Shown here: one piece after another, positions 35,162 through 43,836 of the stretch
Numbering within the stretch: position 1 is the stretch's first letter
How the letters are laid out: each line of letters starts with the position of its first letter
NCBI RefSeq assembly: GCF_000156235.1
Contig: NZ_DS996811.1
Coordinates: 248,001 to 312,000 of the forward strand
Direction of reading: 5' to 3'
From: Pseudovibrio sp000156235
GTDB taxonomy: Bacteria; Pseudomonadota; Alphaproteobacteria; Rhizobiales; Stappiaceae
Length of the DNA stretch: 64,000 nucleotides
The notes under the pieces: generated by a model
Database searches by the model: none
Told to the model about the DNA's origin: nothing
The model's input: only the letters and a program-made list of their open reading frames with translations
Made by a program: the position numbers and the translations under genes

Positions 35162-36081
35162 ATCTGCAATTGCGGAAGGGTAAAAAGCTCAATCCACCAG
35201 TAGGAGAACTGGTGCCGCCGGAGGGGGTCCCCATCAAGCTGAAAGTGGCAGGCTTGGGAGTGCGGTTAGCAGCACAGATTACTGATATCATACTTACTCT
35301 GATTGCCGCAGTTTGCCTGTTGATCCTTGTTGCATTCGTGGGTTTAAGCGCACCCCAAACACTCATAGCAATCGGGAGCTTGATATTCTTCGTCATCCGA
35401 GTGCCCTATTACGTTATGTCTGAGCTCGCTTGGAACGGCCAGACCTTGGGCAAGCGGCTAATGAAAATTAAAGTTGTATCACACGATGGAACATCGCTTA
35501 GTACTCATTCATTGGTTCTACGCAACCTTATGAAAGAAGCTGAAATTTTCCTTCCTGCTACTTTACTTATATCCCTTGATGCAGCTTCCCCACTCGCCTC
35601 GGGACTGGCACTTAGCTGGATTGCCATTGGATTAATGGTGCCGGTTTGCAACCGGTACCGGCAAAGGTTGGGTGACATGGTGGCGGGAACCCACGTCATC
35701 CATCAACCTGTGCCTGTGCTGCTTAGGGACTTAGCAGAGCAACCCGTTCTACAGATCGCCAAGAAAGAAGAATTTGTATTTTTTACACATCAGCTTGAAC
35801 ACTATGGTGCTTTCGAACTGCAGACCTTGGAAACACTCTTGCGTGCGCAGGAAACGGTTACAGGACTTGAGAGCAACCGTGGGGGGCAAAGAGCCACTAT
35901 TGAAGCTGTTGTTGAGAAGATCCGGCGAAAAATTGATTATGCAAACAAAGTGCCCGAAGAAAACAGGCTTGAGTTTTTGCGAGCGTTCTATAATGCGCAA
36001 CGTGCACATTTGGAACAACGTCAGCTGTTTGGAGAGCGGCGTAAAGACAAAAACTATGCCGCTGAAGTCATTCAGACCTGA
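35158..36081 (+). CDS. RDD family membrane protein
   Basis: A 307-residue protein with an RDD domain in its N-terminal half: GVRLAAQITDIILTLIAAVCLL carries the R and D of the first helix, GQTLGKRLMKIKVV follows, and RYRQRLGDMVAGTHVI closes the domain. The C-terminal 110 residues are soluble, charged and helical (KLMC-free, with ALLRAQETVTGLESNRG-like content), unusual among small RDD proteins. The ATG at 35158 overlaps the SpoIIM stop as ATGA. RDD proteins are thought to be transport-related membrane proteins. Last gene of the overlapping operon. Confidence 0.85.
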   Translation: MNLQLRKGKKLNPPVGELVPPEGVPIKLKVAGLGVRLAAQITDIILTLIAAVCLLILVAFVGLSAPQTLIAIGSLIFFVIRVPYYVMSELAWNGQTLGKRLMKIKVVSHDGTSLSTHSLVLRNLMKEAEIFLPATLLISLDAASPLASGLALSWIAIGLMVPVCNRYRQRLGDMVAGTHVIHQPVPVLLRDLAEQPVLQIAKKEEFVFFTHQLEHYGAFELQTLETLLRAQETVTGLESNRGGQRATIEAVVEKIRRKIDYANKVPEENRLEFLRAFYNAQRAHLEQRQLFGERRKDKNYAAEVIQT

Positions 36082-36234
36082 GGCAATAATATTGTAAATA
36101 CCTTCTACTTTCTGCGCAATAAGCTTGCATTCCACCCTCTAAAGTTTAAATAATTGCATATTTAAATCTATACGAGCACAAATTAAGCCACAGACTCCTT
36201 AACGGCATGTGCAGAACAAATCTGAAGGATAAGC

Positions 36235-37008
36235 ATGACTATTTCAGCAGATATTGATGACCGGATGGCTCTGGGCGTCGGCACTATCATTGGAGATAGC
36301 TTTTCAATCTTCTTTAAACACCTCATACCGATCGCCCTCATGGCCTTTGTCCCCATCCTGCTGAGTCTACTCGTCAGCAGCACACTAATCGGATTCGATG
36401 CGGCATTGGGTACGGGCACACCTGAGTTCAGTTCTTCAATCGGATTAGGGGCTTGGGGAATAGCGATAGTATTACAAGTTTCTTTTTATAGCTTGGTGAC
36501 CGCACTGCTTGTTCAGCTGGCTTATGATGCAAAGCTTGGGCGGACAATCCAACTCGGCCGCTACGTTGCATCAGCCATTCGGGCAGCTATTCCAATTGCC
36601 ATTCTTTCAACGATAGCTGGTTTAGTAATAGGGATCGCGACCCTTGCGCTGATCATTCCCGGCCTTTGGGCGTATGCTGTATTTTCTATGATCGCCCCGG
36701 CTGTCGTGATCGAACGGGTAGGCTTCGGTGGCCTTGGAAGAAGCATAAATCTGACTAAAAACTACCGTTGGCCAATCCTCGGGGTAGTGATTCTGATTGG
36801 TATCATCGTTGCAATTTTCAACTTTATTGCAGGTTTCGCTGCGAGTCTCACAATTGGTTCGGGTCAGATTATGGCAGCGCTTGCGTACCTTATTCCTTCA
36901 GCATTAGGCGCAGGTCTGAGTGGCGTATCCATTGCACTGACCTATGCAAGATTACGTGAAATCAAGGAAGGCGTGAGTGTCGATCAGATCGCATTGGTTT
37001 TTGATTAA
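36235..37008 (+). CDS. Integral membrane protein, glycerophosphodiesterase-membrane-domain/YciC-like
   Basis: A 257-residue protein with about six membrane helices and a repeated design in which amphipathic elbow segments join helices. Seen segments include SFSIFFKHLIPIALMAFVPI, LALIIPGLWAYAVFSMIAPAVVIE and SINLTKNYRWPILGVVILIG. The combination of GLWAYAVFSMIAPAVVIE and S.xLTKxxRW is typical of GDPDP-membrane-domain/YciC-like proteins of unknown function. It lies 150 bases after the RDD gene, with its own gap, and may belong to the same unit. A 64-bp palindrome follows. Confidence 0.75.
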   Translation: MTISADIDDRMALGVGTIIGDSFSIFFKHLIPIALMAFVPILLSLLVSSTLIGFDAALGTGTPEFSSSIGLGAWGIAIVLQVSFYSLVTALLVQLAYDAKLGRTIQLGRYVASAIRAAIPIAILSTIAGLVIGIATLALIIPGLWAYAVFSMIAPAVVIERVGFGGLGRSINLTKNYRWPILGVVILIGIIVAIFNFIAGFAASLTIGSGQIMAALAYLIPSALGAGLSGVSIALTYARLREIKEGVSVDQIALVFD

Positions 37009-37044
37009 TATCCAAGCAAAACGGATTAGGTAAGTGAAGTGGGC

Positions 37045-37108
37045 TGCCTACAGCACCATCCAACGCTAGCCCAGTAGACTGGGCTAGCGTTGGATGGTGC
37101 TGTAGGCA
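37045..37108. repeat. 64-bp near-perfect palindrome
   Basis: Bases 37045-37075 and 37078-37108 are exact reverse complements (31 bases each) separated by only AG. The arms begin TGCCTACAGCACCATCC and end GGATGGTGCTGTAGGCA. It lies 36 bases after the membrane-protein stop. Neither side has a T tract, so it does not look like an ordinary terminator. The gap from 37109 to 37385 holds nothing else I recognise. Confidence 0.95.
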
Positions 37109-37385
37109 AAAATGATCCTCTAAATTTATTTACTTCTATGACTCAAGCTTGCAGTCTGCATTGTAGCTACTGACGCTGAACAGATTTACTTCGGCCTATA
37201 GACCATAGACAAAATGAAGTTAGGTTATCACTTGTACACTCCCATGCCACGATCGGTTACGTGAAGAATTTTTGTGGTGTCTCCAGAGACCAGCTTTCCG
37301 CTGCACCCAAACCTTGACCTGACGCTAAGATTGAGAGTGCTTCGTGTTCACGCGAATAGTTCGTTTAGGATACTTGTGGGAATGT

Positions 37386-37562
37386 TCAATACTCACAAAA
37401 ACGCATCTGAGCTAAAGTAGATATTCGCGCCATGCTTTTGTGAAGCTCTTTCATCTGCGTGTTCAGAAAGGTGAGCTTGACTGTGATATCTGACAGGCGG
37501 TTGTAAAACGCGAAGGCGACGGCCAGAAAAATGCCAGTAACGACAATAACAATGAGTTCCAT
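37386..37562 (-). CDS. Small single-helix membrane protein
   Basis: A 58-residue frame starting at an ATG (37562): MELIVIVVTGIFLAVAFAFY forms a membrane helix, followed by an amphipathic charged segment (DITVKLTFLNTQMKELHKS). The helix-plus-coiled-coil design is what real small membrane proteins show, and the opposite strand frames do not look coding. The ribosome-binding site is weak. No family was recognised. It lies downstream of the SDR gene terminator on the same strand. Confidence 0.45.
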   Translation of the reverse strand: MELIVIVVTGIFLAVAFAFYNRLSDITVKLTFLNTQMKELHKSMARISTLAQMRFCEY

Positions 37563-37683
37563 GGAAACCTGAGGAAGCAAGTAATAAAGAAAAACAGTGC
37601 AGCAAACCTACACCCATTGCCCGTTAAGAGCCACGACTATCTTTCGCGTGGCTGACCTGTGATCCTCAAGAACTTCATCAAAA

Positions 37684-37715
37684 AAGGCAGAAGATGCATC
37701 TCCATCTCCTGCCTT
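37684..37715 (-). terminator. Intrinsic terminator of the SDR gene
   Basis: AAGGCAG/CTGCCTT and, inside it, AGATG/CATCT form a long hairpin. On the minus strand it is followed by TTTTT (37684-37680), and it lies about 30 bases after the SDR stop. Confidence 0.8.
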
Positions 37716-37746
37716 CCAATCTCATTGAACTCTGAACTTGCTGAGC

Positions 37747-38559
37747 CTACAGCCCCAGCTGCTCCTTCAGACCGTTTATGAAGGTGGCATCATCGAGGGC
37801 TTTGCGGTTGTCGAGGAATTGGACGGCGTCGGGGCCGGCGCGGTAGCGCAGGGTGTCGGTGCCATCGGTGACGGCGGTGTAGATGACTTCTGCGACCACG
37901 ATCGGGTCAGAGGACGGCATGTCGCCGCTCATTGCACCGAAAAAGGCCTGCACTACGCCCTGGTATTCCGTCAGGCTTTCATCATTAGTGAAGTCGAAGG
38001 AACGGCCCGCGAAGTCGGTCCGGATCATGCCCGGCTCTACGATCTTCATTTTGATACCAGCAGCTTCCAGCTCGTAGTGCAGCGCTTCAGAGATCCCTTC
38101 AACAGCGAACTTGGTGCCGTGGTAGAGCGCACCAAGTGGGAAAGTCATCTGACCGCCAATGGATGAGATGTTGACGATGGTGCCAGACTTGTTGGCGCGC
38201 AGGTGTGGCAGAACACCCTTGGTCACGGCAATCAGACCAATCACGTTGGTTTCAAACTGGCGGCGGATTTTGTCCATAGAAAACGCTTCCAGCGGACCAT
38301 AGGCACCGTATCCTGCGTTGTTGAGCAGCACGTCAATCTTGCCAAAACGCGCGATACCTTCTGCAACAGCAGCTTCAATGGACGCTTCATCGGTCACATC
38401 CAGACGTGTGACGAGAGTGTTGTCGAGTTTGGTCAGCTCTTCTTCTTTTTCCGGCTGGCGCATGGTGGCGATGATGTTCCAGCCTTTGCCGTGGAAGTAC
38501 TTTGCCGTGGATTTGCCGATACCGGAAGATGCGCCAGTGATAAGGATTGTGTTGGACAT
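37747..38559 (-). CDS. Short-chain dehydrogenase/reductase
   Basis: A 270-residue classical SDR. It has the cofactor loop LITGASSGIGKSTAKYF, DVTD, the LNNAGYGAYGP motif, catalytic serine in IVNISSIGG and the catalytic pair in YHGTKFAVEG. The retained M-R in IIATMRQPEKE suggests NADP preference, as seen in the YusZ/retinol dehydrogenase-like group. The ATG at 38559 follows AGGAG. The upstream gap carries a palindrome inside a possible promoter. The substrate is unknown. All active-site residues are intact, unlike the SDR at 25297. Confidence 0.9.
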   Translation of the reverse strand: MSNTILITGASSGIGKSTAKYFHGKGWNIIATMRQPEKEEELTKLDNTLVTRLDVTDEASIEAAVAEGIARFGKIDVLLNNAGYGAYGPLEAFSMDKIRRQFETNVIGLIAVTKGVLPHLRANKSGTIVNISSIGGQMTFPLGALYHGTKFAVEGISEALHYELEAAGIKMKIVEPGMIRTDFAGRSFDFTNDESLTEYQGVVQAFFGAMSGDMPSSDPIVVAEVIYTAVTDGTDTLRYRAGPDAVQFLDNRKALDDATFINGLKEQLGL

Positions 38560-38631
38560 GAGAAACTCCTGAAACCCTGTGTGAAGCCTCTTTGCGAGAG
38601 ACCTCACTTGTTGTTCTTTGTCCCTTTCAAA

Positions 38632-38646
38632 CTAGGGATCACCTAG
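38632..38646 (-). promoter_or_regulatory. Palindrome in the likely SDR promoter
   Basis: CTAGG-N5-CCTAG sits between a minus-strand TTGTGT (-35-like) and TAGTTT (-10-like) with 17 bases between them. A repressor or MerR-type activator site is plausible. The rest of the 38647-38918 gap shows no gene. Confidence 0.4.
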
Positions 38647-38918
38647 GAGTTACACAAAGCCATATCGCGCCAAATGACTCGCAAATGACGCCAATTTTTC
38701 ATCAGCCTCCACGCTGCACCTGGTACAGTTACGGAGGGCTGTTCGACCAATTACTGGCGGGCTGCGTTAACGGGTCGCAACTGCATTCGCGCTATTACAG
38801 GCTACAAAAAGCCACAGAGAAGTGGGTATTCTGGCTCAGCTGATTGGCAAAGTCCCGAAGGACAACAAGAACAATAAAGATTCCTGCCGCCGCAGCTGCC
38901 AGTATTTTGGAGCTGATT

Positions 38919-40808
38919 ATGCAAAACGGACTGGAACACAGCACTGCAATGCACGAGCTTCCCGTCTCCCAGCAGCCGGAGGTCGACTATGTGCGCGTCC
39001 GCTTTGCAGGAGACTCGGGCGACGGCATTCAGATGACGGGCACGCGGCTGGCCGAAAGCGCGGCCAGATTTGGCAATGACATTGCAACCTTTCCTGACTT
39101 TCCAGCGGACATCCGTGCCCCAAGCGGCACAATCTATGGCGTCTCAGCTTATTCCCTCAACATCGGCCACACGGAAGTTGATACATTCGGCGATGAGACC
39201 GATGCGCTTGTGGCGCTGAACCCGGCTGCCCTGCGCAAATATCTGGAAGGTGTGAAGCAGAACGGCCTGCTCATCATCGATATGGATGCGTTTACCGAGC
39301 GGGCTATCGCCAAGGCGGGCTTTTCCGGCAACCCGCTTGAAGATGGCTCTCTCACCAGCTTCCGTGTTCTGCCGCTGGAGATCACCAGCAATACAGAAAA
39401 GGCATTAAAGGAAACCGGACTTTCTGCCAAGGATGCCCGCCGCTGCAAGAACATGTGGACCCTAGGCCTCGTGCTTTGGCTGTTTGAGCGTTCCACCGCA
39501 GATGTTGAGCATTGGATCGAACAGAAGTTCCACAAAAAGCCAGAGGTCGCCAAAGCCAACATCATGGCTCTGCAGGCAGGCCATCTTTATGGCGAGGTCG
39601 CAAATCTGCCGCCGGATGTCTCCCGTTACCGCATTCAGCCCGCTCCTCTGATGGAAGGGGAGTACCGCTCCATTAATGGCAACGAGGGCATGGCTTATGG
39701 TCTCTATGCCGGTGCTACTCTTGCCAATCTTGAGCTGTTTTATGGCTCCTACCCAATCACCCCGGCCTCTCCCTTGCTGCACACCATGGCAAAGCTGAAA
39801 GAGCTGGGTGCGATTTCGTTTCAGGCAGAAGATGAGATTGCCGCCATCTGCGCCGCTATCGGTGCGTCTTACGCTGGTCATCTGGGTGTGACCGGTTCTT
39901 CCGGTCCGGGTATTGCACTGAAGACAGAGGCCATTGGCCTTGCCATCATGACTGAGCTGCCACTGGTGATCGTGAATGTGCAACGCGGCGGGCCTTCCAC
40001 CGGTTTGCCAACCAAGACGGAACAATCAGATCTGTTTCAGGCCATCTGGGGTCGCAACGGTGACGCACCGCTGCCCGTTATTGCGCCCGCCCATCCGGGG
40101 GAGTGTTTTGACATGGGCGTGGAAGCAGCCAAGCTTGCCACCAAACATATGACCCCACTTATGGTGCTGACTGATGGCTACATCGCCAACGCCAGTGCCC
40201 CGTGGAAACTGCCGGACTTCAGCGATCCGGCTTATGAACCGTTCCCCGTTGAGCAGGTTAAGGACCCGAACGGGTTCCTGCCGTATGACCATGACCCAGA
40301 AACCATGGCCCGCCCATGGGCTGTGCCCGGCACGGCTGAGCTGATGCACCGCATTGGCGGGCTGGAGAAGCAGGCGGGCAGTGGCAACATCTCTTATGAC
40401 GGTGAAAACCACCAGCTCATGACCCAGATCCGCGCGCAGAAGCTGGAGGCGATTGCCAAGAGCATTCCGCTGCAGCATGTAGAATCTGGCAAGACCACCG
40501 GCAAACTGGCTTTGCTGGGATGGGGCTCCAGCTGGGGGCCAATCCGCGTGGCGGCCCGCCGGGCGGAGCTGGAAGGCAAATCCGTCTCTCACATTCACCT
40601 GCGCCATCTCTGGCCGCTTCCGCCTAATCTGGAACAGCTGCTCTCCGGCTTCGACCGGGTGATCATTCCGGAAATGAACAACGGGCAGCTTGCAACGGTG
40701 CTGCGCAGCCAGATGGATATTCCGGTTGAGAGCGTTTCCTGCGTGAAGGGACGTCCGTTCCTCGTTCGCGAAATTGCAAAAATCATCGACGATGCGCTGG
40801 GAGCTTAA
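38919..40808 (+). CDS. korA: 2-oxoacid:ferredoxin oxidoreductase, fused gamma-alpha subunit (KorA)
   Basis: A 629-residue subunit with an N-terminal gamma domain (VRVRFAGDSGDGIQMTG; then TFPDFPADIRAPSGTIYGVSAY) and the alpha pyrimidine-binding and transketolase-C-like domains (FYGSYPITPASPLLHTMA; FQAEDEIAAICAAIGASYAG; TGSSGPGIALKTEAIGLA; QRGGPSTGLPTKTEQSDL). This layout is that of 2-oxoglutarate:ferredoxin oxidoreductase, which converts 2-oxoglutarate and CoA to succinyl-CoA with reduction of ferredoxin, or the reverse. The ATG at 38919 follows GGAG. korB begins two bases after the stop. A related 2-oxoacid substrate cannot be ruled out. Confidence 0.92.
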   Translation: MQNGLEHSTAMHELPVSQQPEVDYVRVRFAGDSGDGIQMTGTRLAESAARFGNDIATFPDFPADIRAPSGTIYGVSAYSLNIGHTEVDTFGDETDALVALNPAALRKYLEGVKQNGLLIIDMDAFTERAIAKAGFSGNPLEDGSLTSFRVLPLEITSNTEKALKETGLSAKDARRCKNMWTLGLVLWLFERSTADVEHWIEQKFHKKPEVAKANIMALQAGHLYGEVANLPPDVSRYRIQPAPLMEGEYRSINGNEGMAYGLYAGATLANLELFYGSYPITPASPLLHTMAKLKELGAISFQAEDEIAAICAAIGASYAGHLGVTGSSGPGIALKTEAIGLAIMTELPLVIVNVQRGGPSTGLPTKTEQSDLFQAIWGRNGDAPLPVIAPAHPGECFDMGVEAAKLATKHMTPLMVLTDGYIANASAPWKLPDFSDPAYEPFPVEQVKDPNGFLPYDHDPETMARPWAVPGTAELMHRIGGLEKQAGSGNISYDGENHQLMTQIRAQKLEAIAKSIPLQHVESGKTTGKLALLGWGSSWGPIRVAARRAELEGKSVSHIHLRHLWPLPPNLEQLLSGFDRVIIPEMNNGQLATVLRSQMDIPVESVSCVKGRPFLVREIAKIIDDALGA

Positions 40809-40810
40809 TC

Positions 40811-41839
40811 ATGACTGATCTGAAACCAAAAGATTTCGCCAGCTCCCTTGATGTTCGCTGGTGCCCCGGTTGCGGCGACTACGCTGTTTTGAAAAGCCTG
40901 CACAAGATGCTGGCAGATACGGGCGCAAAGCTGGAGGACACTTTGTGTGTTTCCGGTATCGGTTGCTCCTCCCGCTTGCCATATTACATGGCAACCTATG
41001 GCTTCCATACGATCCATGGCCGCGCACCTGCCATTGCCTCCGGTGCCAAGCTGGCCAATCCGGAACTGGATGTTTGGGTGTTCACTGGTGATGGTGACGG
41101 CCTATCCATCGGCGGCAACCATCTGCTCCATGCCCTGCGCCGAAATCTGGATATGCAGATCGTTCTGTTCAACAACCAGATCTACGGCCTGACCAAGGGC
41201 CAGTATTCGCCAACCTCCCAGAAGGGCGTACGCACGCCGAGCTCTCCGGGTGGTACAGTGGAAATGCCGCTCAATCCGGCCCGTTTCGCTATTGGCGCTG
41301 GCTCCAAGTTCATCGCGCGCAGCATTGATACGCAGGCCAAAGTGCTTGGTCCTATTCTGGAAGCTGCCCGCGCGTTTGATGGCACAGCCTTTGTGGAAGT
41401 GCTGCAGAACTGCGTGATCTTCAACGACGGTGTGTTTGATCACCTGAAGGACAAAAAGCAGGGGCCAGACCACACCATCGTGGTGGAACATGGTCAGCCC
41501 ATGGTATTTGGCGTTAATAAAGACAAAGGCATCCGCGCAAAAGCAGGTGGCTTTGGACTGGAAGTCGTTTCACTGGAAGAGGGCGGCTGCACGGAAGCAG
41601 ATCTGCTGGTGCATGATGAGACCAACCACGCACTGGCTGTTGCTCTGGCAGAGCTGGGCGAAAAAGACAGTGAACCAACCGTCCTCGGCATCCTGTTCCG
41701 CGAGCCTGCAACTGAGTTTGGTGCCGCCAGCCGCGTTGGCCTGCCAGAAAAACCGCTGAGCATGAACGAAAAACTCACCCGCCTCTCCGCAACCCTACGC
41801 GCTGCAGAAACGTGGGATGTGGGAGAAGACGCAGCTTAA
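40811..41839 (+). CDS. korB: 2-oxoacid:ferredoxin oxidoreductase, beta subunit (KorB)
   Basis: A 342-residue beta subunit. The [4Fe-4S] cluster cysteines are seen in RWCPGCGDYAVL and VSGIGCSSRLPYY, with another in the C-terminal half (QNCVIFNDG). The thiamin diphosphate motif reads VFTGDGDGLSIGGNHLLHALRRN, and LFNNQIYGLTKGQYSPTS follows. Together with korA it forms the complete two-gene enzyme. No ferredoxin gene is in the window, so the electron carrier must be encoded elsewhere. Confidence 0.95.
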   Translation: MTDLKPKDFASSLDVRWCPGCGDYAVLKSLHKMLADTGAKLEDTLCVSGIGCSSRLPYYMATYGFHTIHGRAPAIASGAKLANPELDVWVFTGDGDGLSIGGNHLLHALRRNLDMQIVLFNNQIYGLTKGQYSPTSQKGVRTPSSPGGTVEMPLNPARFAIGAGSKFIARSIDTQAKVLGPILEAARAFDGTAFVEVLQNCVIFNDGVFDHLKDKKQGPDHTIVVEHGQPMVFGVNKDKGIRAKAGGFGLEVVSLEEGGCTEADLLVHDETNHALAVALAELGEKDSEPTVLGILFREPATEFGAASRVGLPEKPLSMNEKLTRLSATLRAAETWDVGEDAA

Positions 41840-41992
41840 GCTTAAAACTCAGCGGAGCCTGATGGTTCTCCTTTCTGGCTCTGCTGAAATCCTCTCAGAT
41901 CTCAGTTCCCCCTCAGCTCAGGACGCTTATGCCTTGCGAAGCTCTGAGCAATTGATGAGTATGGGCGCACTAATATCGTTGGGGGGAACAAC

Positions 41993-42355
41993 ATGGAAAA
42001 AGTAACGGGTATTGGCGGTGTCTTCTTCAGAGCGAAAGATCCTGCGGCCATAGCTCAGTGGTACGAGCAACACTTGGGCATCAATCTGGCGCCGACAAAT
42101 ATGGAAATGACGCCTTGGGTGTCGAATGAAGGCGTCACCGTGTTTTCACCCTTCGCTGAGGACACGGATTACTTTCCGCCACAGAACAACTTCATGCTCA
42201 ACTTCCGCGTGGCTGATTTGGACAGGATGCTCAACCAGCTTCGTGAGGCTTCTATTGAGATCTCTCAGGAGCAAGCCATGGATGGTATTGGCCGCTTTGC
42301 CAGAATTCATGATCCGGAAGGCAATCCCATTGAACTTTGGGAACCTGTCGCTTAA
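41993..42355 (+). CDS. VOC superfamily (glyoxalase/bleomycin-resistance-like) protein
   Basis: A 120-residue VOC domain protein with the two beta-alpha-beta-beta-beta units: VFFRAKDPAAIAQWYEQHLGI opens the first and FMLNFRVADLDRMLNQLRE the second; it ends with HDPEGNPIELWEP, whose glutamate is a usual metal ligand. The usual N-terminal histidine ligand is replaced by glycine/valine residues, so metal binding may be altered. Possible roles are glyoxalase-like chemistry, thiol-transfer resistance or small-molecule binding. It lies 120 bases before the sigma-factor gene and may be in the same stress-related group. Confidence 0.85.
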   Translation: MEKVTGIGGVFFRAKDPAAIAQWYEQHLGINLAPTNMEMTPWVSNEGVTVFSPFAEDTDYFPPQNNFMLNFRVADLDRMLNQLREASIEISQEQAMDGIGRFARIHDPEGNPIELWEPVA

Positions 42356-42475
42356 CGCGCCCTTCACGTTCAAAACCGGAAAGAGCCTGCGAATATAACC
42401 ATTTGCGGGCTCTTGCCTTGACAGAGTGTGTTTCACCTCCCACGTCTGCGGCCAGAACAGATGCGGGGAATGGAC

Positions 42476-43018
42476 ATGACACTGGAAAAGATCTGGCAGG
42501 AGTATCGCGCGGCGCTCAAAGCGTTTTTGCATTCCAAGCTGAGCAATCCGGCGGATGTGGACGATCTTCTGCAGGACATTTTAATCAAGACTTTTGAGAA
42601 ACGCGGTGAGCTAAAAGACCAGACCGCGCTCAAGTCCTGGCTGTTTCAGGTCGCCAACAATGCCATCATCGACCATTACCGCAAGAACGCCACACGCAGT
42701 GACACCTCCGCCGCTGAGGATTGGCACAAGCAGGATGCCGCCAGCATCGAGCAGGATCTGGCTGTGTGCATCCGCCCGTTCATCGCCTCATTGCCTTATG
42801 ACAGTGCCGAGCTGCTGACCCGTATTGATCTGGAGGGAATCTCGCAGAAGGATCTGGCCGCAGAGATGGGCATCAGCTACTCCACGCTGAAGTCCCGGGT
42901 GCAAAAGAGCCGCGGTCAGATGCGTAAACTCTATGAGGATTGCTGCAAGATGACGTTGGACACCGAAGGCCGCGTCGCAGATTATCAAGAAAAATCAGAT
43001 AGCTGTAAGAATTGCTAG
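42476..43018 (+). CDS. SigZ-like ECF sigma factor with cysteine-rich C-terminus
   Basis: A 180-residue sigma-70 family protein. Region 2 reads NPADVDDLLQDILIKTFEKRGELKDQTALKSWLFQVANNAIIDHYRK and region 4 ISQKDLAAEMGISYSTLKSRVQKSRGQM, each shown here in family-typical parts. After region 4 come EDCCKMTLDTEG and a final SDSCKNC, placing four cysteines in the last 27 residues. This fits the SigZ-like group and could bind metal or sense thiol state. The ATG at 42476 follows GGGGA. No anti-sigma gene is nearby; the next gene, 63 bases on, is a GST that also ends in cysteines. Confidence 0.85.
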   Translation: MTLEKIWQEYRAALKAFLHSKLSNPADVDDLLQDILIKTFEKRGELKDQTALKSWLFQVANNAIIDHYRKNATRSDTSAAEDWHKQDAASIEQDLAVCIRPFIASLPYDSAELLTRIDLEGISQKDLAAEMGISYSTLKSRVQKSRGQMRKLYEDCCKMTLDTEGRVADYQEKSDSCKNC

Positions 43019-43081
43019 ATTTTCTTTCGTCTTTTCTCGTCCTCGTCCGTCTAACAGGCGAAACACAACGAGGATACAAAG

Positions 43082-43783
43082 ATGCTCAAGATCATCAGCT
43101 ATAAAATCTGCCCGTTTGTCCAGCGCGTCACTGCCATGCTGGAAGCCAAGCAGATGCCCTATCAAATCGACTACATCAGCCTGAAAGACAAGCCCGACTG
43201 GTTCCTGGAAATCTCCCCCAATGGACAAGTGCCTGTGCTGATCACCGAAAACGGTACAGCGCTCTTTGAGTCAGATGCCATTGTCGAGTACATCGACGAA
43301 ATCGCACCGCCGCTGCATCCTGCGCTTTCACCAGAGCAAAAGGCGATTGAGCGGGCGTGGAGCTATCAAGCCGCCAAGAACTATCTGGTTCAGTGCAGCA
43401 CCATGCGCAGTCATGACAGGGCCACACTGGAAGAACGCGCTGAAAAGCTGAATGCCCTGTTTGCCAAAGCCGAAAAGCAGATCTCGGGGGAGGGGTTCTT
43501 CTTCGGCCCTCAGCCCGGCAACGTGGATATGGCATGGCTGCCTCTGCTTCACCGGGCAGACATCATCCAGCGCCATGCGGGCTATGATTTCGTGAAGAAT
43601 TTCCCCTCTGTGAAGGCATGGCAGAAACGTCTGCTGGCAACAGGTCTGGCAGAAAAGTCCGTTTCAGAAGACTTTGAAGAGCTGTTCGTCAACTTCTACC
43701 TCTCCGACCAGACTTATCTGGGCTCCGGGAAGTGCTGTGACTCTCCAAAGGAAGATGTCTGTAAAACAGGCGCTTGCTGTTAA
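43082..43783 (+). CDS. Glutathione S-transferase with CPF active site and cysteine-rich tail
   Basis: A 233-residue GST. The thioredoxin-fold N-terminus has ISYKICPFVQRVTAML, whose Cys-Pro-Phe matches omega-like GSTs that carry out thiol transfer or dehydroascorbate reduction, and FLEISPNGQVPVLI and LFESDAIVEYIDE bind glutathione. The helical domain ends near residue 210 and is followed by an unusual tail GKCCDSPKEDVCKTGACC with five cysteines. The upstream sigma-factor gene also ends in cysteines, so both products may share a redox or metal-linked role. Terminator follows. Confidence 0.9.
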   Translation: MLKIISYKICPFVQRVTAMLEAKQMPYQIDYISLKDKPDWFLEISPNGQVPVLITENGTALFESDAIVEYIDEIAPPLHPALSPEQKAIERAWSYQAAKNYLVQCSTMRSHDRATLEERAEKLNALFAKAEKQISGEGFFFGPQPGNVDMAWLPLLHRADIIQRHAGYDFVKNFPSVKAWQKRLLATGLAEKSVSEDFEELFVNFYLSDQTYLGSGKCCDSPKEDVCKTGACC

Positions 43784-43793
43784 GACGGAGACA

Positions 43794-43824
43794 CAAGAAG
43801 AGCGGCCCCAATCCGCTCTTCTTG
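43794..43824. terminator. Bidirectional terminator hairpin
   Basis: CAAGAAGAGCGG and CCGCTCTTCTTG pair perfectly (12 bases) around a 7-base loop between the converging GST and methyltransferase genes. Confidence 0.8.
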
Positions 43825-43836
43825 GTAGTGCGAGCG

